64,000 nt of DNA from Nautilus pompilius (taxonomy: Eukaryota; Mollusca; Cephalopoda; Nautilida; Nautilidae): positions 62,001-126,000 of the forward strand of contig JACATO010001559.1 in NCBI GenBank assembly GCA_018389105.1. The letters run 5' to 3'. This document shows, piece by piece, positions 34,550 to 45,920 of this stretch. The notes under the pieces were generated by a model, which was given only the letters and a program-made list of their open reading frames with translations, searched no databases and was not told where the DNA came from. Every line of letters starts with the position of its first letter. Position 1 is the stretch's first letter. Made by a program: the position numbers and the translations under genes.

Positions 34550-37405
34550 GGCCATACACTCTACTGTAAGTCAGTTCATCTAGTACGTGTAGCTAGCCAG
34601 TTATTATTCATTGTACTATGACGTCACTAAATGCATCGAGGAATGTAAAATATTGCGCAAAAAATGAACTCTCCGCCTGTCAAACTTTCGATTTTTAATT
34701 GTGCGTATATGTGCTATCTCAATGAGTTCATGGTTTGCTTGTTTAGCTAAAAATTATATCTTTTACTTAGTTCTCCGAGTCTCAGTAATAAACGCCAAAC
34801 TGGATGTCGCCGGCAGGCGGAGGGTTAATAAAGATTAAGACGCCATTGAGAGATGGCGGCCCAAATGCGGATCGAGAAGAAAATTTAAATAAGTGCGAAG
34901 TCAAACTCAAAGGCTGACGCGGCGTTTGAAGTCGCGCCCCCCCTTTTTTTTCTTTTCCGTCTCTGCGAAAACCGTTGAGTGACGACAGACGATGTGCAAG
35001 TCTTCAAAATGTCATCAGACGGTCGAAAAGTAAGATGGCCTCGTGAAAAGTCTCTCTCTCAAGTGTGAAGCGCCGTTACCGACGAACCAATTTTCTCCAT
35101 GGGACCGAGTCGCTGTTTGTGCAGGACCGGACCAGACCAACAATGCGGTCGGAAATGTCGTTTACACATAGCGAAGCGAATGGGGAGACTTTGCCGAATT
35201 AAAGGCAGCTGTTTACCCGCTTGAACATACTCCGTGTTTACTTAGGTTTGTTAATGAACGTGTGGTCAAGTAAACAGTCCTGAAGTACCCCTCTTACAAG
35301 GTGCTTCACTTAGATCCAGCAGCCTCATTTGTCGCAGCAAACGTTTACTTTTTCCTTGTGCAAAACGGCTCGGTTGTAACCTATGGTATAGAGATATTCT
35401 CCAGCACTTTAAATATGGTTTCTGGTACTTAATTCTTCCTTTTATGAGAAACTTCGTTTAATATGCGCTGATGTTGTATTAGCTAACTGCCTCCGCCACG
35501 TGTTTCCATTAAAATAGCGACTTTTACTGTAGTAAAATTTAGAAGAATTTGTGCCAAAACTTTGAAAGGTGTTTACAGTGTCTTGGCTCTAAATATGAAG
35601 TAACACCTACTTTCACTTTGTGTAAAGTTGCTAGGAATAATTTATCAAACTATGGAACACAAAGCCAAAGAGATTGAAGCTTCACCGTGTAAATCTCTTA
35701 CTTTGTGCTCATCTGGAAGATTCTGTGGAGGCGTAGATTCTTCAGCGTTGTCTTGGACAAATGTTTGCAGATTTTCAGCTGTTAGGTAGAACGATAGTGA
35801 GCTGCAAGGAAATTATGTATGTAACTTTATAGTAAATTTCCCAGTAAGTCTTTGACTGGCAGGACTGGAGAATACTTTAAATAATAACGTGATTTTTTTC
35901 TGAATTTAAAATACTCTGTCTTCACTGTTTGTTTTCATGTACAACATTCGAACATCAGGTGACACTGGTAAACAGATATAATAAACTGTACTCAATGGCC
36001 ATTATTCCACACTGAGAAAACACTGGAATTTAACAGGAAAAAAATCTCCAAAAATATGAGATACACGTAAAAGTTCTGTAGAATATAAATCAAGAATGGC
36101 TTTTATCAATGGTACTTCGGCAAAAGGCATTATGCCTGTAGGTAAGTAAAATTGAGCCGATTTGTTGAGTGGGGTTCGTGGTAGCCGTTCACAAGACGGG
36201 GATAGTTTTAGGCGAGAAAAGTAATTTAGTACCATTTAATTTAAGCAAGTGTGCAGTGTTGTACACTTCCCGACTGGCTTAATTAGTTCCTAATGCAAAC
36301 CAAGTGTTGCGTGGGCGAGTTTGATTCTAACGCAGTGTTTTACACCATAAAACAGAACGACTGGAATGAAATGAAGGGGCTAAACCTGGACTCTGTCAAA
36401 TTAGCGCCATTGTTTTCACGCGCTACCAAAGACCTCTTTCCGTTGTTAATCCACTCCTTGTCCAGAGTTTTGCAGGAGAGCTCCAATACTAGAAAGCACC
36501 GACAGTGTAGATCTCTGTTTGTCTAGCAGTCTTAGCGATCTCATCTCGGTGTAGCGAACCTTTACCAACGAAGACGAGGAAACCGGTCCTATGTTATATA
36601 ATCCGGTGCTAAGAGACTTCTTAACAGGTTTAAAACAAAAGGACAGGCTCTGCGATAGAAAGACGGTTTTAAAGGGCAATGAATGACAGCTCTCGTTGGC
36701 ACCGACTTTACGGAAGTACTGAAACACTCGGCCTGCTGGTAGTCAAAAGCAATCAGATACGCGGAGGTTTTTGACTTCATTATGTTCTTGCCCTTCTTGC
36801 TCACGCTCAGAGATCGTTTCTCAACGTCGACGTGTACGACTGAAAGTAGGCTAAACTGGATTGTTGACTTAAGGTGTCGGATTTTCCTTTCACTATCCAA
36901 TTCCTTCAAGGTTGGGGGTTTTTCTGAGATACTATCTGCGCCTAATCAGAAATAAGAGATGCCCATTATGGAGCGGAGCGGAAATAAAAGCGTCCATGCT
37001 GCGGCTTAAACAATAAATGGGTCAACCATTTAAGTTTTGCAGACCATGGATAAGGAGGAGACAGGTGTCTGATGTTGTTAAAGGCTGTGGTTAAGTATGA
37101 ATAACGAGGAGGTAGGCATCGATTAGTAAAACACCCGATTAATTTATATAGTAATAATGACACAGAATAGTGCTGATATAAAGTGTAAAAAAAAACAACA
37201 CAGCCTTAGTTTAGTAGTAAGCCGAAAACAGGAACTCCGTGTGACTTATGTAGGGGGCACCGAAGTAATCAACACGACACCGAAATGGAGTCATCTCAGC
37301 TCCAGTAACCACCCTTTCCGGAGGCTTTATTCTACTCACTCACAATTTGCTAACGACGCTATCTCATACGTCATCGTCGTGGAAACTTAAGCTAATTTGT
37401 TAATT
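34550..37405. other. Unique DNA, no supported gene
   Basis: TGACGTCA lies at 34619-34626. AGATGGCGGC at 34851 opens a 12-codon frame from 34853, and TAAGATGGCC at 35031 a 3-codon frame; both resemble YY1-type start-site motifs. Overlapping minus frames at 36446-36909 (93 and 106 codons) have no recognised domain. Confidence 0.5.
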
Positions 37406-37409
37406 ATGA

Positions 37410-37637
37410 ACCCCCCCACCCCTTAGTATTAGTGACCGTGTTCCGGCTCGGCGCCAGACTCGAACAGAATCAATGTCAGATAACAGCAAAGACCTGGACT
37501 CGTCGAGGAAGCGTAGCAGCGGGCCCCAGAGACACAGAAAGGTCCGGGGCCCTGAGTCGACCACCGACCGGTTCCTACGCCCGCCGCCACACCCCCCACC
37601 TCTTAGCAATACAGTGGATTCCCTCTGTTTGCTTTGA
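37410..37637 (+). CDS. Candidate coding region (MSDNSKDL...), product unknown
   Basis: A plus frame is open from the TGA at 37407 to TGA at 37635. An internal ATG at 37473 starts MSDNSKDLDSSRKRSS, then GPQRHRKVRGPESTTDRFLR and a proline-rich end, 54 residues from the ATG. A C-rich tract ending CCCCTTAG at about 37425 could be an acceptor. The charged, serine-rich start would suit a disordered N-terminus. It lies in a CpG-rich island (about 37430-37830) where two other plus frames and a minus frame are also open, so support is limited. Confidence 0.3.
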   Translation, partial: TPPPLSISDRVPARRQTRTESMSDNSKDLDSSRKRSSGPQRHRKVRGPESTTDRFLRPPPHPPPLSNTVDSLCLL

Positions 37638-37639
37638 AC

Positions 37640-38180
37640 GTCCGTCCAGGACCGCTATAGACGGTTTTCTTGCGGTATTCCTCGAAGTGGGCAATCACCA
37701 CCCCGCTAGCAGTCAGTCGGCAGCCGAATAGCCACCCACCCACCGGCTTCTGCTGGCGCCCGTTCCCCTTTACGGTACAAGGGTCGCCACCAGTACCGTC
37801 CTCACGACCCGGATGTCTGCGGACTGAAGCGTTCTCCAAAGTAAATCTAACGTTTCAGAAGTATTTTTCTTTCATGATTTTATGAAATTATGTTTCTTAT
37901 TAAACTAAGGAGACCAGATTTTGCGTCAGACAAGAATGCACTATTTTTCATTAAGGTGAAATTCATAAAGTTTTGGGGTGGCTCTCGGAGTTACCGTAAA
38001 AAGGACTGATCTCCTCCCCCCACCATTTCTATTTTTTTAAAAATATTTGTTTCCCCCTCCCTCAAATAATTCTAATCCCTACAACCAAAACTGCATGTTT
38101 TCTTCATCTTTCAAGTTTTTTACCTTCTGGTTCCATAATTGGAGAGTTTAGTTCCGCTTTTCGAATATTATATAATGAAA
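37640..38180. other. CpG-rich end of island, then AT-rich DNA
   Basis: GC-rich to about 37830, AT-rich after. No feature recognised before the hAT terminus at 38183. Confidence 0.5.
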
Positions 38181-38182
38181 CC

Positions 38183-38830
38183 CAGTGGCGGATTCAGAAT
38201 TGGTTGTGGCGAAAAGGGGTTCAGAAAGTTCGGATCCCGCCCAAGTTTAGACAGAATAAATAGATTTCTAGGATTTTGCATAGAAAGGTTTTGAAATTTT
38301 GGTATATATAAATTTTGCATTATGTAAGACGAGAAGAAGTGAAAGTAGCGACAGTTTCCTTACAGAAACTTACAAATGCATCTGGCTTCGGTTGTTGGTG
38401 AATATTTTTATGGTGCTGCAAACATGTGTGGTCGAAAATACACCAAAGAAGATTCTCCAGACGGTCTACATCTTGTGCTGTGCACATGTTCTAAATCTCT
38501 ATATTACAGACTTTGTAGAAAACAACCACGTATCAATAATTTCATTGGCCTTTTACAGTGCATTACATTTTTGGACTGTATTAGTTGCTGGAGCAGGTGT
38601 TGGTTCATCGAGACTGAAGAAGCTGCAAAAGATTGGCGAACCTTTTTTGTGGTCAAAGCAAGCTGTTCTCGAGAGAATTTTACTTTCTTATCGAGATTTT
38701 ACTTTACATCAGACAATCACCAAAATGTTAAGTCAAAGCTGCTTTTATACAGATTTTGCAGCCACGCTATCCTTCGTCAAGCATCCTAATATTTGCAGAC
38801 GAAATGCACTGGTTACCTTGCTGCGATGAA
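38183..38830 (+). mobile_element. hAT transposon remnant (ZMYM-like transposase)
   Basis: CAGTGGCGGATTCAGAATTG at 38183 matches the common hAT terminal repeat start. About 220 bp inside, transposase pieces follow in two frames: YGAANMCGRKYTKE at about 38408-38450, then LHLVLCTCSKSLYYRL (the C-x-x-H-type LNL segment) and FIGLLQCI. After a frameshift come SSRLKKLQKIGEPFLWSKQA and VLERILLSYRDF. These match, in order, the hAT/ZMYM-type DGAANMSGKY, C-HxLNL and RLKxLxxTRWxxR segments. Stops and the frameshift make it inactive. No matching right terminus was found, so the 3' part is lost or eroded. Confidence 0.75.
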
Positions 38831-38834
38831 TATG

Positions 38835-39560
38835 ATAGATTCTGCAAAAGAAAAACTTCCAGATTGTAAAGACTTTCTGAATATTTTTTTTTTGAAAGTG
38901 AAGTGAACACGGCGGTGGAAGCAGCTAAGACAAAGAAGAGTTTCCAAGAAAAGACCAACTTCCAGAGAACCATCCAAAGTGTCTACGCCCCTAGAAGATC
39001 TCGTTGTTCCCGTTTAGAGCTGACGTATGTTGCAGTGTTACTGATCAGTCACAGCTGTCACCGATGGACGCTTCTCTCGCAACAGAGAACCAGCCACACA
39101 CACATTTCGCATCGAGGAGTCTCCTGTTGCTAGGATTTCTGAAAACAGCCTCCAGAAGATCGGTGGACAACAAGTCGGTCTTCATAGACTAACGAGGACC
39201 TGAAAGCTTGGACATGTTTGTAAACGTTTACTCTCTAATCCAAATGTCGCATTTTATCTTCGGATGAAGTCAGAGTTGCTTTCGTATGCGAGCATATTTC
39301 AGCTGTTTTCCAGAAACTGAGTTTTCTGCGAGTTTTTGTAAAGCAAATTACTGGCTTTTCATCCATATAATTTGCATTTTATTCCATTTAGTTAACCACT
39401 TTCACTTTCCCTTTGCATTGTCACGTAGTTTACGTACATTATCGCCTGGCGGAGCCCATCCCTCTCCAGGTCATGTTATTACTAGTGCCAAAATGTCCCT
39501 TCAATTCAAATAAAAATCGCCATAATCTTTCTAAGTACCAATATAGACTATTTCCAGTAG
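38835..39560. other. Sequence right of the hAT remnant
   Basis: The frames at 38903-39192 may be eroded hAT sequence, but I could not align them to the family. The rest is AT-rich. Confidence 0.4.
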
Positions 39561-39569
39561 TTAAAAAAA

Positions 39570-39860
39570 ACAAAAAAACAAAATAATAATAACAACAATA
39601 ACAACAATAATAATGACAACAATAACAACAATAATAATGACAACAATAAGAACAACAATAACAACAATAATGATGACAACAATAACAACAATAATAATAA
39701 CAACAATAACAACAATAATAATAACAACAATGACAACAATAATAACACCAACAATGACAATACTAACAATGACAACAATGACAACAACAACAACGACAAC
39801 AACAACAATAACAACAATGACAACAACAACAACAACAACAATAACAACAACAATAATAGT
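39570..39860. repeat. (AAC)n/(AAT)n mixed microsatellite
   Basis: About 290 bases of ACA, ATA and ACAATGACA triplets. It produces Thr/Ile frames on the plus strand and Leu or Val/Ile frames on the minus strand that are not proteins. Confidence 0.95.
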
Positions 39861-39861
39861 C

Positions 39862-40585
39862 TTATTCATATGGGCCCGCACATTGCGCGCGCCATTTAAC
39901 CCTTTCCCTGAAGTTTGACAAATCTAGTCCGCTCCTACGTACAGCCAGGTCCGAATGTTTGTAGTCTTGGACAGTCGTCTTGTTGCCAAAGCATCGTCCC
40001 CTAGAAATCTCTCCAGGTTTAAGACGGCCGTGGCTGTTACGAGTTCTAACCGCTTAGAATCCATTAAAACCATTAACAGCCTTTTAAGAGATAAATAAAT
40101 TAGTTCCTACTAGCGTTTTACTGGCTGCTTTGTATTTAAAAGAAAGATTTTTGCAACTAGATTGTGACATACAACGGTGGGATTACGCAAATTTAAAATA
40201 TCAAGCCTTCATAAGCGATATAAACTGGCGCACCCTGACCTCATTAACCTCGCGTAAGCCATGAATATTTCAGATGTATGACAATAGAGCGAGACTGTAG
40301 TCCACTAGTTAACAAACTGAACTGTCGACTAATGAAGAAAAGCAACAAGGAAAAATGTGTTCGTGGCTGTATTGTGTTTCTTGGACGCTCGCCAACCTTT
40401 CAGTAATGTACAAAATCAGCTAAAAACATACTTTCTCTTGAAACTGGAGACCAATTTTATCGTTGGTTATACCGAGGGGAGAAAAATGTGATTTTTTTTC
40501 TGCATCACTCAGTGCGCTGTATGCGAGATATGCGACCTTTGAGTCAAAACAAAATATTACGAAAAAGAAAGAGTATCATCAATTT
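39862..40585. other. Unique AT-rich DNA
   Basis: No feature recognised. Confidence 0.6.
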
Positions 40586-40587
40586 GT

Positions 40588-41118
40588 CTCTCTCTCTCTG
40601 ATTTTCCCTCTGTAGTGATGCCATGTCTCTCTGTCTCTCTCTCTATATATAATGACGTCATATCTCTGTCTCTATAATGAGATATGTCTCTCTCTCTGTA
40701 ATGGCGTCACATCTCTCTCTCTCTGATTTTCCCTCTGTAGTGATGCCATGTCTCTCTGTCTCTCTCTCTATATATAATGACGTCATATCTCTGTCTCTAT
40801 AATGAGATAGGTCCTCTCTCTCTCTGTAATGGCGTCACGCTCTCTCTCCTGATTCCCTCTGTAGTGATGCCATGTCTCTCTGTCTCTCCTCTCTCTATAT
40901 ATAATGACGTCATATCTCTGTCTCTATAATGAGATATGTCTCTCTCTCTCTGTAATGGCGTCACATCTCTCTCTCTCTGATTTTCCCTCTGTAGTGATGC
41001 CATGTCTCTCTGTCTTTCTCTCTATATATAATGACGTCATATCTCTGTCTCTATAATGAGATATGTCTCTCTCTCTCTCTGTAATGGCGTCACATCTCTC
41101 TCTCTCTCTCTCTCTCCA
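40588..41118. repeat. 125-bp satellite, four copies, with TGACGTCA
   Basis: Copies start at about 40600, 40725, 40851 and 40979 with GATTTTCCCTCTGTAGTGAT. Each contains CT runs, ATATATAATGACGTCATATC and AATGGCGTCACATC. The perfect CRE octamer TGACGTCA occurs once per copy (first at 40653-40660). The unit is unrelated in length and remaining sequence to the 23.6-kb array, though both combine CT runs with the octamer. Confidence 0.95.
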
Positions 41119-41119
41119 T

Positions 41120-41695
41120 CTTTTCTTTAAATAATAGTAGTTGGTTTAAAAACTACGATTGGCAAGGCAATACAGAGCAGATCATAGTCTTTGGTTTTAT
41201 TGTGATGTGATGATTGCAGGACTTCTCCAGGTAAATATCCACAAATTATGTTTAAGGGGAAAAAATCAAAAAAAATCGGTCAACATTACATTTATTTCCG
41301 GTGCTTGTTTGACAAAACTGCATTTTTTTTATTTTTTTTTTTTGCTTCTCAAGGCCGCTGTAGTTCACAAACCCTGCCTTCAGTTTCCACCTATTTAGGT
41401 TGGTCTTTCCTTAAATGCAAATAAACAACTTTGTGAAAACAAGCAGAACTTTGTCCAAGACACCATCGGCGGAAAAAAGAAACTAGGTATTAAGTTGACG
41501 TTAGTTTTTTTTCCTTCCGATAAAGTGTTTACAAACGGAAAAAAAAGGGGAATTAAATCTGTCCGTCGTTTTATCACTCGCGCGCAATATTAGCATCCCG
41601 ACCTCAACATTTATAGCCCGTTACCCTTAAAATCTGTATTTCTCAGCACAGGTTGCACTATAGGAACCGTCACACACGATTTCCCCCCTCATCAA
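41120..41695. other. Unique AT-rich DNA
   Basis: Short frames on both strands only, with no recognised feature. Confidence 0.6.
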
Positions 41696-41700
41696 TTTAA

Positions 41701-41807
41701 CCCTTTAGCTCGTGTTTCGCAGTACGAATGCACTGACTTCCGTTTGTACTGATACCGCAAAAAAACCTTTTCCATGATATATGAAAACAATGAAAAACAC
41801 AAAAGGG
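41701..41807. mobile_element. Short piggyBac-like MITE
   Basis: TTAA at 41697-41700 is followed by CCCTTTAGCTCGTGTTT. The right end AACACAAAAGGG is followed by TTAT. The CCC...GGG ends with TTAA-type flanks, and a partly matching inverted repeat (CCCTTT, then GTGTTT), fit a piggyBac-type non-autonomous element of about 107 bp. The right TTAA is imperfect. The same start, TTAACCCTTTAGC, recurs at 58195. Confidence 0.4.
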
Positions 41808-41814
41808 TTATAAG

Positions 41815-42770
41815 AGGTCAGTTTCCAGGATCTTTTGGGAATTCTCGAGCATTCTTGAAGCCTGTCGACAGATTATACAAGCCAATCCCCTACTTTATTT
41901 GCCATTGTTAACAGTGTATCCAGATAGAGACTCTAATATAACTGCTAATTATATTGGTTGAAAGTCAAGTTATACAAGTAATTTAGAGGCAGAATAAGTA
42001 AATATAGACACCGTGTAAAAGAGCGCTGGATCAAGTAAGAATATAACCTGTGGGAACTTCTTCCCTGACGTTCAGCATACAGATAGAAGTTAATTTTGAT
42101 TGGCACACTTCGATACCACAAACCAAAATTACTTGCAAGAAACATAAAGTAGCCCTCATCCATCCTTGGCTTTGATGGAAAATTCACATGGTTAGGAATA
42201 CGGTTTTGTCACGGTAAGGTGCGGGGTGAGGGGGGGGGGGGAAAGCGATAGTTCACGGAAAGGTAACTAAATAACGTAGTTTTCGCTACATCAACAGGTA
42301 GAGGATCTTTTGAGGAGTAGATTAAAACCGATAATATAAGCACAATTGGTGTCGACTAATGGAAAGTTCACCTTACTTTAGGACACAAAATGCTCGTCGT
42401 GTTAAGAGTTTACCTAAACACTGAAGCAGCATCTCGTACATCGCGAGGCTGTCATCCATGATTCTACGTCTGTCATCTCGCAAGACACCTGATGATCTCT
42501 CTCAGTCGGCGCTGTTAGCAGGCACTGATAGAACCCTCAAGCCAATCACAGTCCACTTGGAAGACGTTTTTTTTTTAAAATAATACCGAAAATTCAATAA
42601 TATTCCAACATTCTATTTAGAATGTGCACGGAATTCGACTTTTGCCAAGGCATTTTCTTCAAACGTTGGAATCGCGTCAAACCCATTTAGAGATGCGAGG
42701 TCAAGATGATTGGTCCGGATGGGACCGAACGCTCAGCATGGTTCCAAACGCGTGACAGGATGCTGACTAA
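41815..42770. other. Unique AT-rich DNA
   Basis: A 9-base G run lies at about 42232-42241. An 80-codon minus frame (41945-42187) is unrecognised. Confidence 0.55.
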
Positions 42771-42774
42771 TTCT

Positions 42775-43067
42775 TACATGTTCTGACCTGTTACCTGGGT
42801 TTCGATTTTGGCGGACGATTCCTTAGCTAACACGCTGTCAGATGTATCAGTAAAAGAATTTTTCTTCCAGTAGACAAGATCCACTAAATTATCTTCCACC
42901 TTATGTGCTCTTATTTCCGTCTTTTGCGATGCAGTAAGAGTCGACATCATTCTTGGAGCAATCGATTCTATTGCTTCTTTTATTTCTTCTGGTCCGCTTA
43001 AGTTGACCAAATCCACTGAACTACAGCTTTGCCCGCACTCTTCAAATAAATTCAGGTAATCCCGGAG
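42775..43067 (-). CDS. Candidate exon or decayed gene segment, product unknown
   Basis: A minus frame is open from 43067 to 42775. It reads DYLNLFEECGQSCSSVDLVN, then LSGPEEIKEAIESIAPRMM and VEDNLVDLVYWKKNSF. A good donor (CCCAG/GTAACA) would end an exon at 42795, after AKIETQ. An acceptor-like TTGTCTATTCTGATGTCAG lies just upstream, but a TAA sits a few bases inside it. The codon use is AT-rich, unlike the GC-rich candidate exons. It may belong with the decayed frame at 43385-43570. Confidence 0.35.
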
Positions 43068-43384
43068 TTAGCTGACATCAGAATAGACAAGTTCGAACCG
43101 GCTCTTCCACCTTGTAATTACTGGTAAAGGTGGGCGTCTTCCCCTTCTTTCCTGCCGTCAATAACGGAACTGTATCTTGTGGACAGACACCAGATAAATA
43201 CCTGTTATCTATCAAAAGAGACTTTGGTTTCAAACTAAGTTCCTCTCATCGGCTTGAAGTGTTCGTGAAAGGGTAACATGCCACCGCTACGATAATTGGA
43301 ACATAGCGGTCTTCAGCATCTGCCATTTAGTCTGCTATGAAACTAAGTTACAGTCAGTCACCATTTCTTTCAGGTAATTTACAT

Positions 43385-43570
43385 GACCTTCAAAAAGCTG
43401 TTGGTAAGCACGATTTTCGTTGATCCAAACGAGGTATAACTTTTATGTTCTTCCAGAGAACATTCCGGATACATTTCCACAGTAGGATTGTCTAGGATGA
43501 GAAGTGGAATACTGAGGGCGCAGAAGTAGATAAACTTCTGTCCCACGAAGCATCTGTCCTTCTGGCTTTA
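43385..43570 (-). pseudogene. Decayed frame with transposase-like LLILDN motif
   Basis: The minus strand reads CFVGQKFIYFCALSIPLLIL followed by DNPTVEMYPECSLEEHKS. LLILDN resembles the second catalytic Asp region of pogo/Tigger-type transposases, but the following residues do not match that family well. A frameshift and stops interrupt it. I treat this as a possible transposon relic only. Confidence 0.25.
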
Positions 43571-43629
43571 CAGAAAACAGGTAAACTCATCATTTTTTCT
43601 TTTCTTTCTACTTTAGCTTTCTTTTCTAG

Positions 43630-44114
43630 TGCAGATTCGTCGGCTTATACCTTACGTTTATGTAAAACAATGTTTGTCGCAGCTCGGTCTTCTATTTTCA
43701 TGCAACGAGAATGTCACACGCTCTTTCAATCCGCGATACTTCTCAGGATCTTGCATCGCGGCGTCTGAACTCGACGTCGTTTATCCGTACAGCGGCGAGA
43801 GATCTGGAATCGACAAATTTGACCACGTGTCAACTGCCGGCGAGAGAGCGTCGGTCCACTGGCGATCTATACGGACTTTCCAGAGCCGGCTGGTGTGGGC
43901 GGATCCGTTAAACTATCTCCAGACTGAAGGGACAGAAGAAGAAGTTGTCGGAGAGCGATTTCTATTGATCTATTTCTGTGTGGGGAGGTCGTTGTTGCCT
44001 AACTACCTGATTCTCAGTCCGCACAATCTGAGAGTTCTTCAGGACGGTGCCAGGAAAAGCCAAGAAACGCTGGGTTTTAAATTAGAGTATCATTTGCGCG
44101 ATCGATTCTCTTGA
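43630..44114 (+). CDS. Candidate terminal exon, 160 codons, product unknown
   Basis: A good acceptor (CTTTAGCTTTCTTTTCTAG) ends at 43629. One frame then stays open for 160 codons to TGA at 44112-44114. It includes SCIAASELDVVYPYSGERSG, IDKFDHVSTAGERASVHWRS, LVWADPLNYLQTEGTEEEVV and LPNYLILSPHNLRVLQDGAR. It is among the longest frames in the window not made by a repeat, has mixed protein-like composition and moderately GC-rich third positions. A competing 66-codon frame (43711-43911) overlaps it. No domain recognised, no signal peptide, and no link to an upstream exon. Confidence 0.4.
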
Positions 44115-44119
44115 TACAA

Positions 44120-45915
44120 TTACAGATCTTGGTCTGCACTAACCGCAGTCAGCCGGACATCACACGGACTGACGGGTAAAATACTTGTAATGGCATCGTT
44201 TCATTCCAGGTAGGTACGTCTCCGGGGACGAGGTGCTGTTAAATAGAGTCGCATTTTCGACATTGGGTCACTCCTTGCTGTTATTTGATTAAATATGTAA
44301 ATATGCAGCCACCTCGACGCAGGCACCACTATGTAGGTGGAGGTGCTGATTTACCATATGTGGCATAAGGTAATAGCTGAAGTAAAGTACATAGAATTAA
44401 ATAAATAAAAGCAAAAATCATCTCGTTCTTTTTAAACTGCCGGGACTAATAATGCAACAGCGTAATTCCTTCATATGCATAAAATGTAGCCATAAAAGCT
44501 TCGTGTATGCGATACACACACACACACACACACAAGATGTCTTCAAACCATATAAATCTGTCTTCACGAAAGCCGGACTGAGCTTAGATTGCGAGGTTAG
44601 GCCCGCAGAATCAGTTTGGACGAACATCTTCCTGACGGCCTATAAAATGGTAAAATCCTACCTTTTGATACCTGTAAATAGCGATTGTGTGCACCTCGAT
44701 TTCTCAGATTTATAAAAAGGTGGCTGTAAGATTATTGCATCGTCTGATTTTAACTTGGAATGCAGCTATTACTCTTTTTCTGGTATTCTTTCTACAGTGT
44801 GGGGACGTGTGTTTTTGAGAACCCTTAAAAAAAATAGAAGAATTTTAAAATCTGTTACCTGTTCGAGGCCTTCTTACGACACCTGTTGGCTCGCTTTGCT
44901 ACCATGAGACCTGTGGAAACAATTGGTTTAGAAAACAACGGTAGAAACGTAGCAGCCAACAATGGGATGGGGCTTACAACCAACGTGTCAGCGTCAAATG
45001 CATTAATACCGATATTTGCATAGGTAGAACCAGGGAGTCGAACCGGAACCGAAAATTGGTTCGAACCGATTAAAAGATGATCAGTTCACGCGGTTCCACG
45101 GTGTCAGCTACTTCTAAAATGCTGCTTGTGTGATGACAGGGTGAAGCTTCATTCTAATGGGGTAGATTTGGAGATAAAGGATCCATTAATTATCTGCTCA
45201 CCTGAGTACAGTTGTAAAGAGAGTCAGTCAGACGTTAATCAGATCTATTCTGAGTTTGGCTGGCCGGCTATAAACAGCTTCAACCATTGAATGTAAAGGT
45301 GCTTACCACCCTACGCATAGAGACGAGGTGAAAACTGTCAACTCTGAAGAACGAGGAAGATCCCAGACGCCACTGTTGTGGGCATACAAAACAAAGGAGG
45401 AAAAGATCTGGCGAGATACACAATCAGCTCAAGAGAAAGCCTGTGTAACAGACCAGTCGAGTCCAGGGTTTGGTTTTCTCTGTTGTAAGACAATCGGAAC
45501 ACTTTACCCCTATTCTACAATACTTCGGGTACACGTTCGGATGAGACTGGTCTCAGCGCCAGTCGAGGAAAGAAGCGAGAGGTCGTCGTCTTTCTTTTAG
45601 GACTGACTGTGCAATGGGTATCAGCATAAAGTTTGTGAAAGACGGTGAGACAGCAGTCCGGGCCACGGCTAAAAGACACACATCCCAACATCTCAAGAAT
45701 ATGTTTCTTGAAGTGCTTACACACTGAGATCTACGTACGGCAAATATACAGCGCAGCAACAGATCACTGTGAGGATGTACGTGTTCAGCACACAAATGAC
45801 GGCGAGAAACGAGACCGGAAACTGAGCAAAACTTGGAAAATAAAAAGGAAAAGCTTGTTACTGATGTAGGAGAGGGGGATGGTCACAGACAAACAGATTC
45901 GGGTGAGATGCAGGG
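44120..45915. other. Unique DNA with (CA)n and a B-box-like site
   Basis: A (CA)n run lies at 44513-44533. On the minus strand at about 45015-45045, GGTTCGACTCCC is a good pol III B box, and TAGCTGACACCGTGG about 65 bases upstream resembles an A box, so a decayed SINE is possible. Short frames at 45328-45869 are unrecognised. Confidence 0.4.
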
Positions 45916-45920
45916 AGTGA

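Noticed and set aside
39548-39918. Leu-, Val/Ile- and Thr-rich frames near 39.7 kb
   Set aside because: Translations of an (AAC/AAT) microsatellite.
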